NCBI RefSeq assembly: GCF_019697375.1
Contig: NZ_JAHCDI010000004.1
Location: 5,133,324 to 5,197,323 of the forward strand
Origin: Micromonospora tarapacensis
GTDB lineage: Bacteria; Actinomycetota; Actinomycetes; Mycobacteriales; Micromonosporaceae
Direction: 5' to 3'
DNA: 64,000 nt
In this document: positions 44,473 to 53,931 of the stretch, in pieces
How the letters are laid out: each line of letters begins with the position of its first letter
How positions within the stretch are numbered: position 1 is the first letter of the stretch
Translations under genes and position numbers: made by a program
Notes under the pieces: model-generated
What the model saw: the letters and a program-made list of their open reading frames with translations, nothing else
What the model was told of the DNA's origin: nothing
Database searches by the model: none

Positions 44473-47106
44473 ATGACTTCGGGTCATGATCGTCCCTCCG
44501 GTCCGCCCGCCCACCCCGGCCTCCCGGAGTTGCTGCGGGCCCATCGGTTGGCCGCCGGTTCCACCCAGGCCGAGTTGGCGGTCCGCGCCGGCATCGGCGT
44601 ACGGACGGTCCGCGACCTGGAGCGTGGGCGCTCCTCGCGACCGCAGCGCACCACCGTCGAGTTGCTCGCCGAGGCGCTCGGGCTGACCGACGCGACCCGC
44701 AGCGCGTTCCTGGCCGCCGCTCGCGGCGCCGGCGCCGCGCCCGCCCGGCCCGCTGCCCGTACCCCACCGGGGCTGCCGCCTCCGCCCGAACTGATCGGTC
44801 GGGAACGGGACGTGGCCGAGTTGGCCAGCCTGTTGACCGAGCCGCGTGGCCCCCGGGTGGTGAGCCTGGTCGGGCTGGCCGGGGTCGGCAAGACGGCGCT
44901 CGCGTTGGCGGTGGTCCACGCGGTCGCGCCCGCTCACCCCGGCGGCGCCGCCGGGGTGCTGATCGGGGCCGGTTCGGACGCCGCCGACGTGCTCGCCGCC
45001 TCGGTGACGGTCTTCGGTGCGGCCCGGATCACCGAGTTGGCCGCCCGGCTCGGGGACCGGCGGGCGCTGCTGCTGGTGGACGCCGCGGAGCGGGCGCCCG
45101 ATCCGGTGGCCGGGACGTTGCAGCGGCTGGTGGGCGCGGTGCCGTCGCTGCGGGTGCTCGTCACCGGACGGCACCCGGTGGGGCTGCCGGGCGAGTGGGT
45201 ACGCCCAGTGTCACCGCTGGAGGTGCCACCGCCGGACGACACCGATCCGGTGGCGCTCGCCGGCTACCCGGCGGTCGCCCTGTTCACCTCGCGGCTGGCC
45301 CAGGTGCGGCGGGAACCGCCGTCGGACGCCGAACTGCCGGCGCTGGCCGCGCTGGTCCGACGACTGGGCGGGCTGCCACTGGCGATCGAGTTGATGGCCG
45401 CCCGCGGCCGGCTGCTCGACCTGACCGAACTGCTCGACCGCTACGGCGACCGGGTGCTGGACCTGGACACCTCGGCCGCGATCCGCGGTGGCTGGGCGCC
45501 GGGGTCGCGCGGCGACGACGCCCGGACGGCGGTGGCGGAGACGCTTCGTGACGCGGTGGCGACCAGCTACCGGCTGCTCGCCGCCGACGAGCGGGCGGCG
45601 CTGCGCCGGCTCGCCGCATTCGGCAACCGCTGGTCCGTCGAACTGGCCGAGGAGATGTTGGCCGGTACGGATGCCTCGGTCGATCCCGTTCCGCTGCTGA
45701 ACCGGTTTCTCGACCTGGGGCTGCTGAGCGTACGAGGCGGTGGCTCGTTCCGTTTCCGGTTGCTGGACGCGGTCCGGGACTACGCCGTCGAACAGGCATC
45801 GGGTAGCGGGGAGTCGACGGTGATCCGCCGCCAGCACGCCCGGGTGATCACCCGGATGGTGGAGCGGACCGCGCCCGGTCTGACCGGTGCCGGTGCCGGT
45901 GCCGCAGCACACCGTCTCGACGAGGTCACCGGCGACATCAGCTCGGCGCTGGCGTACGCGGCGGTGGACGACCCACTGACCGCGCTGCGCCTGGCGGTGA
46001 GTCTGCCCCGGTGGTGGCGGCTGCGCGGGCGGGACGTGCTGGGCCGGCAGTGGCTGCTGCGCCTGCGCGCCGACCCGCGTACCGCCGACGCGGATCCCAC
46101 GCTGCGGGCGTGGGCCTCGCTCGGCGTGGCGATGCTCGCCGGTGAGCACGGCGCGGCTGCCGCGGAGGTGCCGACCGCCCGCGCGGCGCTGGCGGAGTTC
46201 CGCCGGCTCGGCGACGTTCCGGGCGAGCTGGAGGCACGGACGGTGTTGGGTGCCCTGCTGGCCGCCACGGGCCGGCCGGGGCAGGCGCGGGAGCAGGCGG
46301 AGGCGGTGCTGGCCCTGGCCGCCGAGCGGGGCCTGACCCGCCAGATGGCCGTCGCGCAGCATCACCTGGCGTGGCACGAGATCAGACTCGGCGATCTGGC
46401 CGCCGCCCGGCGCCGGCTGGCCGCGGTGGACCGGCTCGGTGGGCAGTGCGGGGAACAGCGGCTTCGGGTGCTCGCGCGGGGCACGGTCGCGGAGGTGTTC
46501 CGCCTCGAAGGCCGGTACGCCGACGCGGTCGACGAGGCACGACGGGCGCTGACGGCCCTCGCCGACCTGGGCGCCCCGCGGCATCGCCATCAGGTGCTCG
46601 GCACGCTGGGGCTGGCGCTGGCGCAGGACGGCCGGGCGGCCGACGCCGCCGCGGTGCTCGTCGAGTTGCGCCCGCTGGACGAAACCGGTGCGCTGATCGA
46701 AGGGCACCTGGCGCTGCATCGGGGCGACCGGGAGGTCGCGGCGGAGTGGTTCGCCGCCGCGGTCGAGACCGACGTCGGCAGCCGGGACCGGCGCACGGTC
46801 GTGGAGGCTCTTGTGGGTCTGGCCGCGAGCACCTCCGACCCGACCGTCCTCGACCGTCTGGATCTGGCCTGCCGGGACGGCGGCATCCGGCTGTTGCGCC
46901 AGGAGGAGGAGCTGCTCTACGTGTTGTCGGTGAAGCGGGGGCGGACGACAACCGATGCAACCGCGAGGCGTGGCCAGCCGGGCGAGCAGCCCGGCCAACC
47001 GGCGGCGGAGAAGGGGACGGCGCGGGCGAGGAAGCCCCCTGGTGCCACCCCTCGCTCATCGCCCGCGCCGCTGCCCCCCACTACGCCCCCGCTGCAGCGA
47101 GACTAG
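44473..47106 (+). CDS. XRE-HTH/ATPase/TPR regulator
   Basis: 877-aa signalling ATPase of the AfsR/NB-ARC kind. HTH at residues 12-75 (LLRAHRLAAGSTQAELAVRA, GIGVRTVRDLERGRSSRPQR), P-loop VGLAGVGKTALAL (about 138), a degenerate NB-ARC part (LLLVDAAERAP, GGLPLAIELMAARGRL), then about ten TPR-like helical repeats to residue 800 and a disordered basic tail. Such proteins control secondary metabolism or development; targets are unknown. ATG 44473 is used with TAATGT at 8 nt; ATG 44461 and a frame back to 44368 are alternatives. It follows the acyl-CoA dehydrogenase but is probably separate. Confidence 0.88.
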   Translation: MTSGHDRPSGPPAHPGLPELLRAHRLAAGSTQAELAVRAGIGVRTVRDLERGRSSRPQRTTVELLAEALGLTDATRSAFLAAARGAGAAPARPAARTPPGLPPPPELIGRERDVAELASLLTEPRGPRVVSLVGLAGVGKTALALAVVHAVAPAHPGGAAGVLIGAGSDAADVLAASVTVFGAARITELAARLGDRRALLLVDAAERAPDPVAGTLQRLVGAVPSLRVLVTGRHPVGLPGEWVRPVSPLEVPPPDDTDPVALAGYPAVALFTSRLAQVRREPPSDAELPALAALVRRLGGLPLAIELMAARGRLLDLTELLDRYGDRVLDLDTSAAIRGGWAPGSRGDDARTAVAETLRDAVATSYRLLAADERAALRRLAAFGNRWSVELAEEMLAGTDASVDPVPLLNRFLDLGLLSVRGGGSFRFRLLDAVRDYAVEQASGSGESTVIRRQHARVITRMVERTAPGLTGAGAGAAAHRLDEVTGDISSALAYAAVDDPLTALRLAVSLPRWWRLRGRDVLGRQWLLRLRADPRTADADPTLRAWASLGVAMLAGEHGAAAAEVPTARAALAEFRRLGDVPGELEARTVLGALLAATGRPGQAREQAEAVLALAAERGLTRQMAVAQHHLAWHEIRLGDLAAARRRLAAVDRLGGQCGEQRLRVLARGTVAEVFRLEGRYADAVDEARRALTALADLGAPRHRHQVLGTLGLALAQDGRAADAAAVLVELRPLDETGALIEGHLALHRGDREVAAEWFAAAVETDVGSRDRRTVVEALVGLAASTSDPTVLDRLDLACRDGGIRLLRQEEELLYVLSVKRGRTTTDATARRGQPGEQPGQPAAEKGTARARKPPGATPRSSPAPLPPTTPPLQRD

Positions 47107-47267
47107 CGAGGGGCAGCAGCGGCATCTGTCGGGTTTGATGGGCTATCGACCATTGGCCGGTTGGTTCTGCCGGTCTTTCTGCCGGTGGCGTCACGCTCGG
47201 CTGGTCCGTTGCCCACCGAGGGTCTCGACCGGGTGGTAGGACGGCAAAGGGCGGGGCCGCCGGCGGA

Positions 47268-47795
47268 TCAGCGGCGGACGGAAGTCGCCCCGCTCTCGGC
47301 CGGGGACTCGTCCTCGGCCGGAGCGGAACTGCTGCCGGCGGTGGCGCAGGGATGGACGGCGTCCCGCACCCGGCGCAGGCCGTCGAGCAGTGCAGCCAAC
47401 GCGGCCGGGTCGAGCTGACCGGTGAACCAGTCTTCGATGAGTTGAAGGTGTCCGGGCAGGCTCTCGTCGAGCCGGCGCAGGCCGGCCGGTGTCACGACTG
47501 CGTACGAACTGCGCCGGTCGGAGGGGCAGGCGCGCCTGGTGATCAGTCCGTCGCGCTCCATCCGGTCCACCACGCGGGTGACGCCGCTGGTGGAGAGCGA
47601 GGTCTGGGCGGCGAGGTCGGTCATCCGCAACTGGTTGCCGGGCGACCGGGTGAGTCTGGTCAGCACCTCGAACTCGACCGATGACAGACCGTGCTCTTCG
47701 AGTTGGCTGGCGAACCGGGCGGACAACCCGGCATGCACCTCGAAGAGCAGCCCGACAGCGGTGATCCGAGGGTCCTCGAACACGTTCTGCTTCAC
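47268..47795 (-). CDS. MarR family regulator
   Basis: 175 aa. Winged HTH with the MarR pattern (LSSVEFEVLTRLTRSPGNQL, RMTDLAAQTSLSTSGVTRVV, DRMERDGLITRRACPSDRRS). The Ser/Glu-rich C terminus is probably disordered. It is divergent from the YceI gene across 103 bp that contains a dyad over a promoter, so it probably represses yceI and itself. GTG 47795 start. Confidence 0.93.
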   Translation of the reverse strand: MKQNVFEDPRITAVGLLFEVHAGLSARFASQLEEHGLSSVEFEVLTRLTRSPGNQLRMTDLAAQTSLSTSGVTRVVDRMERDGLITRRACPSDRRSSYAVVTPAGLRRLDESLPGHLQLIEDWFTGQLDPAALAALLDGLRRVRDAVHPCATAGSSSAPAEDESPAESGATSVRR

Positions 47796-47814
47796 CAGCC
47801 CATCCTACCAGTGC

Positions 47815-47845
47815 TTGACATCAGGAATATTGTCGAGGCTATAGT
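47815..47845 (+). promoter_or_regulatory. YceI promoter overlapped by a MarR-type dyad
   Basis: TTGACA (47815-47820) and TATAGT (47840-47845) are separated by 19 bp, a plausible sigma-70 promoter reading towards yceI. CTTGACA-9 nt-TTGTCGAG around 47814-47837 forms an imperfect dyad over the -35 box, a likely MarR site. Confidence 0.55.
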
Positions 47846-47898
47846 TGCTGACGCAGCCGTTGGGCTACTAAACAATCTCTTCCGGAGGGCAGTTTCTC

Positions 47899-48480
47899 AT
47901 GACCAGCAGCACCGAGTCGGTTACCCGCGAATGGAACGGCCTCACCATCCCGGCAGCCGGCACCTACCTGCTGGATGTGGCGCACAAGCGGGTCGGCTTC
48001 GTTGCCCGGCACATGATGGTAAGCAAGGTGCGCGGCGAGTTCGCCGATGCGAGCGCCACCATCACCATCGCCGAGGAGCCGCTGCAGTCCTCGGTCTCCG
48101 CCACCATCCAGGCCGCCAGCATCAACACGGCGCAGTCCGACCGGGACGCACACCTGCGCAGCCCGGAGTTCCTCGACGCCGAGAAGTTCGCCACGCTGGA
48201 GTACCGCAGCACCGGCGTGAAGTCGCACCAGGGCAACGAGTTCGTCCTCGCCGGTGAGCTCACGATCAAGGACGTCACCCGCCCGGTCGAGCTGAAGGTC
48301 GAGTTCGAGGGTGTCGGCCGCAGCCCCTTCGGTCAGGACATCTTCGGCTTCTCCGCGAGCACCGAGATCGACCGCGAGGAGTTCGGTCTGACCTGGAACG
48401 TCGCCCTGGAGTCCGGCGGTGTCCTGGTCGGCAAGAAGATCAAGATCGAGATCGAGGGCGAGGCCATCCGGCAGTCCTGA
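47899..48480 (+). CDS. YceI family lipid-binding-type protein
   Basis: 193-aa lipocalin-like barrel: GTYLLDVAHKRVGFVARHMM, VSKVRGEFADASATITIAEE, RDAHLRSPEFLDAEKFATLE, GELTIKDVTRPVELKVEFEG, FGFSASTEIDREEFGLTWN. No signal peptide, so cytoplasmic as in other actinobacterial members. YceI proteins bind polyisoprenoids; the role is unclear. GGAGGG lies about 11 nt before ATG 47899. Probably under MarR control. Confidence 0.95.
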   Translation: MTSSTESVTREWNGLTIPAAGTYLLDVAHKRVGFVARHMMVSKVRGEFADASATITIAEEPLQSSVSATIQAASINTAQSDRDAHLRSPEFLDAEKFATLEYRSTGVKSHQGNEFVLAGELTIKDVTRPVELKVEFEGVGRSPFGQDIFGFSASTEIDREEFGLTWNVALESGGVLVGKKIKIEIEGEAIRQS

Positions 48481-48493
48481 TCTCCGCAGCCCT

Positions 48494-48526
48494 GACAGGC
48501 CCGCGCCCGCACCGCGCGGGCCTGTC
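48494..48526 (+). terminator. Terminator after yceI
   Basis: GACAGGCCCGCGC (48494-48506) pairs perfectly over 13 bp with 48514-48526 around a 7-nt loop, 13 nt beyond the stop codon. The remaining 48527-48776 holds no gene; a second weak GC dyad is not convincing. Confidence 0.75.
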
Positions 48527-48776
48527 GGCTGGGCGCATGCGTGCCAATTGTCACAACTTGTTTGCCCGTCGTGTGCGGGTCCGCCGCCGCTGGGTAGGGA
48601 TCCCGGCGGAGGTGTCCGACCTGACCGCGTGCCGGACCATCCACCTCGGAAAAGGTGGGTGGACTGCGGCAATGGACCGATCTTCGGGGCGGCCGGGCCC
48701 GGCGCTTTGAGCGAGTATGGTTCACAATGCGCTGCGGGGTGGCATCGCTCCGTGGTGTCGCGCGCCGGGAGGGCAC

Positions 48777-50255
48777 ATGGGCAGGGACGTCGATCGAGCC
48801 GCCTTCTCCCGTGAGGATCGGGTCCGGTACCGGCAGAAGGTCCGCCGCTGCCTGGACGTGTTCGCGCTGATGCTGGACGACTTCGGCTTCGATGCCGACC
48901 GGCCGATGACCGGGCTGGAGATCGAACTCAACCTGATGGACCCGGCCGCCGAGCCGGCCATGCGCAACGAGGAGATCCTCGCCGCGATCGCCGACCCCCT
49001 GTTCCAGACCGAACTGGGGCAGTTCAACCTGGAGTTGAACGCCAATCCTCGCCTGATCTCCGGCACAGGTTTCGCCGACTACGAGCGTGACCTGCATGCG
49101 AGCCTGGGCCGGGCGAACGATCGGGCGGCGCGGTCGGACACCCGGATCGTCCTGGTCGGCATCCTGCCCACGCTCAACGAACGGCACCTGGTGGCGGACA
49201 ACATCTCCACCAGCGAGCGGTACCGGGTGCTCAACGATCAGATCGTCGGTGCCAGAGGCGAGGACATCGAACTCGACATCCGGGGCGTCGAGCGACTGCG
49301 TACGCACAACGACTCGATCGCACCGGAGGCCGCCTGCACCAGCCTCCAGTTCCACCTTCAGGTTGCGCCGGACAGCTTCGCCGACTACTGGAACGCCTCG
49401 CAGGCGATCGCCGCGGCCCAGGTGGCGGTCGGCGCCAACTCGGCCTTCCTGTACGGCCGCCAGCTCTGGGCGGAGACCCGGATCGCCCTGTTCGAGCAGG
49501 CCACCGACACCCGACCCGACGAGCTGAAGGCCCAGGGCGTGCGCCCCCGGGTCTGGTTCGGCGAACGCTGGATCACGTCGATCTTCGACCTGTTCGAGGA
49601 GAACGTCCGCTACTTCCCGCCGTTGCTGCCGATCTGCGAGAGCGAGGACCCGGTGGAGGTCCTGCACGCCGGCGGGGTGCCAGAGCTGGCCGAGTTGCGA
49701 CTGCACAACGGCACCGTGTACCGGTGGAACCGGCCGGTTTACGACATCATGGACGGTCGTCCGCACCTGCGGGTGGAGAACCGGGTGCTACCGGCCGGGC
49801 CGACCGTGGTCGACATGCTGGCCAACGCCGCCTTCTACTTCGGGCTGGTCCGGGGCCTGGCCGAGGCCGACCGGCCGGTCTGGAGCCAACTCACCTTCAG
49901 CTCCGCCGAGGAGAACTTCCACGCCGCCGCCCGGCGTGGCATGGACGCGGTCCTGCACTGGCCCCGGCTCGGCGCGGTGCCGGCGACCACGCTGGTGCTC
50001 GACGTGCTGCTGCCGATCGCCGCGGACGGTCTCGACGGCTTCGGTGTCGCCGCGGCCGAGCGGGACCGCCTGCTCGGCATCATCGAGCAGCGCTGCCGTA
50101 CCGGTCGTAACGGGGCGGTCTGGCAGACCGCCACGGTGTGGGCGGCAGAGCGGCACCTGGGTCTGGAGCGCCGCGCCGCCCTGCACCACATGCTGCAGCG
50201 CTACGCCGAGTTGCAGTACACCAACGAGCCGGTGCACACCTGGCCGCTCGACTGA
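48777..50255 (+). CDS. Glutamate-cysteine ligase family protein (GCS2-like)
   Basis: 492-aa protein of the GCS2/carboxylate-amine ligase superfamily found in actinobacteria: TGLEIELNLMDPAAEPAMRN (metal-binding Glu residues), TELGQFNLELNANPRLISG, GARGEDIELDIRGVERLRTH, ACTSLQFHLQVAP and HLRVENRVLPAGPTVVDML. Related enzymes start glutathione or ergothioneine (EgtA) synthesis, or make other gamma-glutamyl amides; no egt genes are nearby, so substrates are open. ATG 48777 with GGGAGGG at 4 nt is preferred to the frame start at 48717. Confidence 0.88.
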   Translation: MGRDVDRAAFSREDRVRYRQKVRRCLDVFALMLDDFGFDADRPMTGLEIELNLMDPAAEPAMRNEEILAAIADPLFQTELGQFNLELNANPRLISGTGFADYERDLHASLGRANDRAARSDTRIVLVGILPTLNERHLVADNISTSERYRVLNDQIVGARGEDIELDIRGVERLRTHNDSIAPEAACTSLQFHLQVAPDSFADYWNASQAIAAAQVAVGANSAFLYGRQLWAETRIALFEQATDTRPDELKAQGVRPRVWFGERWITSIFDLFEENVRYFPPLLPICESEDPVEVLHAGGVPELAELRLHNGTVYRWNRPVYDIMDGRPHLRVENRVLPAGPTVVDMLANAAFYFGLVRGLAEADRPVWSQLTFSSAEENFHAAARRGMDAVLHWPRLGAVPATTLVLDVLLPIAADGLDGFGVAAAERDRLLGIIEQRCRTGRNGAVWQTATVWAAERHLGLERRAALHHMLQRYAELQYTNEPVHTWPLD

Positions 50256-50259
50256 CCGC

Positions 50260-51625
50260 TCAGCGTCCCCGCCGCGGTTGTCGGGCCCGGCGGCCGGCAC
50301 CACCCTCCGCGGCGTCGCCGCCACCGGACGATCCTGCCGGCGACGCGGCGGCACCGTCCCCTGCCGCCGTCGGCGCCGCGGCTGCCGTCGAGCCCGGTGC
50401 GGTCGACCCGGGTGCGCCCGTCCGGCCGGAGGTGGCGGCCGGCCCGGTCGGCGGTGTCGTGGCGTTCGACGATGCCGTCCGGCCCGGGGCGCTGCCACGG
50501 CCGTACCCGACGACGCGGGCGCCGCCGCACGGCGGCTCCCGACGTCGGCAGCCGGTGCCGCAGCACCCGAGTCCAGCTCCGCCTCGCCGGTTCCGGTGTG
50601 GCCCGGGCGGTCGAGATCCGAGTCGGGTTCGTGCGTGCGGTGGTCGTCCCCCACGCGCTGCCGGGGCACCACCACCGTGGCCGCATCGGGGGTGGACCGG
50701 CTCTCCGCCCGCCGGGCCGCCCGCTGGGCGAGCGCCGCCACCAGGACGGACCCACCGATTCCGACGATCGCCGCGTACGGGGCGATGAGATGGGCGGACA
50801 CCTGCTCCGGGCTGATCGCGGTGAGCCTCGGTACGGCGAGGAAGTACGCCACGGCCACCAGCAACGGCCCGGCGGCACCGGAGGCGGTGGCGCCGACCCG
50901 GCGGCCGGTCGCTCGGACGCCACTGCGGGCGGCCAGCGCACCGATCAGCAGCGCCGACCCGAGCGACAGGACCGCGCCGGGCCAGTAGAAGTAGTCCCGG
51001 ATCCAGAACTGGTCGCTGTCCGAGCTGAGCTGCCAGATGCCGAGCTGGGCGGTGGTCAGCCCGCGACCGGCGAGCACCGAGTCGACCACGGCGACCACCG
51101 CGAGCAGCCAGAGCCAGCCCGCCGTGGCGATGACGTTGGTGGCCGCCGCGCGGCAGCGCAGCGCCCAGACCGCCACGAGGGCCCCGATCAGCACGCCGAC
51201 CGCGGCGTACCCGGCGGCCATGTCCCGGGGGACGGCGTGTCCGGGACCACCGCGACCCGCGCCGGCACGGCGACCAGCAGCACCGTGATGAGTGCGCCGA
51301 GCGCGGCGGCCACGGCCAGGGCGGCCGACCACGGGCCACCACCGGCCTCCGTCGCAGCGCCCTCCGTCGCGGTGTCCGACGGGAAGGCGACCCGGCGGCG
51401 CTCGTGCAGCCGCTGGGCGCAGACCGCACCGAAGATGGTCGAGGTGGCGGCGATCCAGGTGGCCCAGATCAGGCTGGCCACCCAGGCCGCCGTGCCGCCG
51501 GTCGACTCGGGCGGCACCCAGTTGAGAATGCCGAGACCGTATCCGAAACCCAGTTGGGCGGCCCCGGCGCCGGCTGCCACGCCGGCCGCGGTGGCGATCG
51601 ATCCTCCCCAGCCCTGTCTGGCCAT
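50260..51625 (-). CDS. Polytopic membrane protein with two apparent frame breaks
   Basis: Unknown integral membrane protein of about 455 aa after repair. It starts at ATG 51625 (MARQGWGGSIATAAGVAAGA...), with TACGCT 7 nt upstream. At about 51235 it moves by one missing base (CCGGACACGCCGTCC) into the frame containing MAAGYAAVGVLIGALVAVWA, LLAVVAVVDSVLAG, FWIRDYFYWPGAVLSLGSAL and LIAPYAAIVGIGGSVLVAAL. At about 50515 a second missing base leads to an Ala/Gly/Ser-rich tail ending at 50260. About eight membrane helices. No family recognised. The long minus-strand frame that runs on to 49788 is an artefact of the breaks. Confidence 0.65.
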
Positions 51626-51747
51626 GCCGGGCAGCGTAACGTCCTGTGGTCGGTGCGGCGAGTCGTGCGCGGCATCGGCAGGCAATGGTGACGGAGAGTG
51701 CTTGGCGCAGCCGGATACGGTCGCCGGTGATGAGGCGGTGGAGCGGT

Positions 51748-52425
51748 ATGACGCACGAAACCACGGACGGGCGACCGGGGGTCGGTGACACCGGCCGGAA
51801 TCGGACGACCTTGATCGTCGGTGGCGGTCTCGCCGCGGTGCTGCTCGCCGTCATCGGGGCGGCCGGCGGCTGGGTGCTGGCCGGCGACCAGCAGCGGCCG
51901 GTGGCCGCACCGTCCGGCGGCACCACCAGCAGCACCCCCGTCGCGCAGACCTCTCCGCCGCGCGAACGGCCGACGCCCACCAGCACACCGAGCAGCAGTC
52001 CCATGACCTCCCGGCCGAGCGGGCTGACCGTGCCGGACCTGGTCGGCATGGACTTCGAGGACGCCCGGGAGGAACTGCGGGACCGGGGGCTGGGCTGGCA
52101 GTTCGTCTTCGGCAGCGGGAGCAGTTCCAGCGTGCTCAGCACGAGACCGGCGCCGGGTACGCCGGTCAGGCGCGGCGTCACGGTCGTGGTCACCGTGGCC
52201 GGGGCCGCGCCACCGAACGAGGTGCCGGATCTGCTCGGTGAGTCGTGCGGCGAGGCGAGGAACGAACTCGTCGAGGACGGCTTCTCGCCTCGCTATCCCA
52301 CCGGGCGTTCCGGAACGGTCACCGCCCAGCAGCCGACCGGCGGCACCATCGCGCGGTGGAACGACATCGTGCGGATCTGGTGTGGCAGAGCCCCGAACGA
52401 GGACGAGAGCCCGCCGGCGCTGTGA
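51748..52425 (+). CDS. PASTA-domain membrane protein (two PASTA repeats)
   Basis: 225 aa: short cytoplasmic tail, one membrane helix (TLIVGGGLAAVLLAVIGAAG, residues 21-40), a Ser/Thr/Pro linker and two PASTA modules (SGLTVPDLVGMDFEDAREEL...; PNEVPDLLGESCGEARNELV...). PASTA modules bind peptidoglycan fragments or beta-lactams in PknB-type kinases, but no kinase domain is present. ATG 51748 with GGTGGAG at 4 nt; ATG 51730 is an alternative. A similar gene follows. Confidence 0.88.
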   Translation: MTHETTDGRPGVGDTGRNRTTLIVGGGLAAVLLAVIGAAGGWVLAGDQQRPVAAPSGGTTSSTPVAQTSPPRERPTPTSTPSSSPMTSRPSGLTVPDLVGMDFEDAREELRDRGLGWQFVFGSGSSSSVLSTRPAPGTPVRRGVTVVVTVAGAAPPNEVPDLLGESCGEARNELVEDGFSPRYPTGRSGTVTAQQPTGGTIARWNDIVRIWCGRAPNEDESPPAL

Positions 52426-52524
52426 CGCGCACCCGACACGCTGATGTCGGCCGTTGACCGGCCGAACCGCTAGGTTGACCGTCGAGGGCCCCGATGCCCG
52501 CCCGGCCGGCGGAAAGGACGTGCG

Positions 52525-53340
52525 ATGAGCGACGACCGCCAGGAGCCGACCGAGGGACAACCAGACGATCGGACCCGTCCGATCTCGCCGGCCGGCGGAG
52601 ACCCGGACGAGACGGCGCCGCTGGGCCCGACTCCCGACGAAACCGCGCCGCTGGGGCGGGCTCCGGACGAAACCGCGCCGCTGGACCGTGCGGCCGGGTC
52701 CGCCGCTCGGGCGGACGAGGATGCCTCGTTGCCGCCGGCGCAACGATCGGGGCCGGCGGCGTGGTCGGGGCGCGCGGAGGTGCCGTCGGTGCGGCCGGGT
52801 GCCGACCCCGAGTCGGCCGGTGGCGAGTGGTACCCCGATGAGCAGGGCGGTCGACCATGGTGGCTGCCGATCCTCTGGGGCATCGTCCTGCTGATCCTGC
52901 TCAGCCTGCTGGGTGTCGGGATCTGGCTGGCCCGTCAGGCAATGGACGGGGGCGGGTCGTCACCGGAGTCACCGCAGCCGACGACGCAGGCCCCGCCGAC
53001 CAGCGCGTCGCCGTCGCCGACCAGACCTTCACCGTCGCCACCGCCGACGAGTGCCGCCCCGGTCGAGGTGCCGGTGCCACCGCTGGTCGGCCTGCCGGAA
53101 GCTGCGGCGCGGGCGCTGCTCGACGGGCTCGACCTGGACCATCAGGTGGAGTACCGCCCGTCGGACCAGCCGGCCGGGACCGTCATCTCCACCGACCCCG
53201 AGGCGGGCGAGCTGGTCGAGGCGGGCGACCAGGTGACGTTGGTCGTCGCCACGACGAGCCCGAGCCCGTCGCTGACGACGGGTGAGCCGACGACCGAGCC
53301 GACGACGGAGCCGACCGCCACGGCGAGCCCCACCGGGTGA
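52525..53340 (+). CDS. PASTA-domain membrane protein with DETAPL repeats
   Basis: 271 aa. The cytoplasmic N terminus contains three tandem PDETAPLG/D copies (residues 27-54), a TxxP-like motif that could be a target for Ser/Thr kinases or FHA domains. Then W-rich PWWLPILWGIVLLILLSLLG (membrane helix about 111-135), a Pro/Ser linker and one PASTA module (VPVPPLVGLPEAAARALLDG...DQVTLVV), ending in a TEPTTEP tail. ATG 52525 has GGAAAGGA about 6 nt upstream. Paired with the preceding PASTA gene. Confidence 0.88.
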   Translation: MSDDRQEPTEGQPDDRTRPISPAGGDPDETAPLGPTPDETAPLGRAPDETAPLDRAAGSAARADEDASLPPAQRSGPAAWSGRAEVPSVRPGADPESAGGEWYPDEQGGRPWWLPILWGIVLLILLSLLGVGIWLARQAMDGGGSSPESPQPTTQAPPTSASPSPTRPSPSPPPTSAAPVEVPVPPLVGLPEAAARALLDGLDLDHQVEYRPSDQPAGTVISTDPEAGELVEAGDQVTLVVATTSPSPSLTTGEPTTEPTTEPTATASPTG

Positions 53341-53349
53341 CCGGCGAAC

Positions 53350-53793
53350 TCACCACATCCGGCGTCTGGTGCCGACCAGCCCCAGCCCGGCGAGGGAGAT
53401 CGCCAGCCCGAAGACACCGGACCAGAACAGCGACCGGCTGAGTTCCTCCCGCGCGTCCCCACCGGCGGCGCGTACGGAGGAGTCCGACTCCTGCTGCGGG
53501 GGGTCGACCGGGTGGCCGGGGCGGCGGTATCCCTCCGCCGGATCGTCGGCTGGCTGGTCGGCCGGGCCGCCGAGGAAGTCGTCCCAGGCGGCGGGTGGGT
53601 CGTCCGGCCCGACCGGTTCACTCTCCACCACGGTGATCTCCGGGGCGGGGACCGGCTCGGCCAGCCGGGTCGACGACAGGGCGGGATCGCGGACCAGCAC
53701 CACCACGGTGGTGACAGCGCCGAGTAGCGCCAGTAGTCCGAAGAGGTAGGCGATTCGGGACCGGTGAGGTTCCCGCGCGGACAAGTTGACCAT
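53350..53793 (-). CDS. Two-helix membrane protein
   Basis: 147 aa. N-terminal helix (IAYLFGLLALLGAVTTVVVL), acidic Pro-rich outside loop (PAPEITVVESEPVGPDDPPA and onwards) and C-terminal helix (LFWSGVFGLAISLAGLGLVG) with a basic GTRRRMW end. No family recognised. Convergent with the PASTA gene, 9 bp apart. ATG 53793; no clear ribosome-binding site. Confidence 0.75.
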   Translation of the reverse strand: MVNLSAREPHRSRIAYLFGLLALLGAVTTVVVLVRDPALSSTRLAEPVPAPEITVVESEPVGPDDPPAAWDDFLGGPADQPADDPAEGYRRPGHPVDPPQQESDSSVRAAGGDAREELSRSLFWSGVFGLAISLAGLGLVGTRRRMW

Positions 53794-53829
53794 GGCCGTC
53801 CCAGGTTCGGGGCCTGGAACGCACGGGGT

Positions 53830-53880
53830 GGAGACATGCCGGGGTGGGCATGACCGATTCTATTGCGCCGGCATGTCTCC
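53830..53880. repeat. 13-bp perfect inverted repeat
   Basis: GGAGACATGCCGG (53830-53842) and its complement (53868-53880) flank a 25-nt spacer in the gap between two minus-strand genes. It could be the terminator of the gene ending at 53932 or an operator for the one starting at 53793. Confidence 0.6.
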
Positions 53881-53931
53881 TGGACCCGTTTCAACCTGAA
53901 CCGCGCGGCGCTCGTGCGGTCGTCGGGCCGC

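Noticed and set aside
49788..52193. Single 801-codon minus-strand gene across the ligase 3' end and membrane protein
   Set aside because: It is a chance junction: its ends are antisense to the glutamate-cysteine ligase and PASTA genes; only the middle is coding and belongs to the frame-broken membrane protein.
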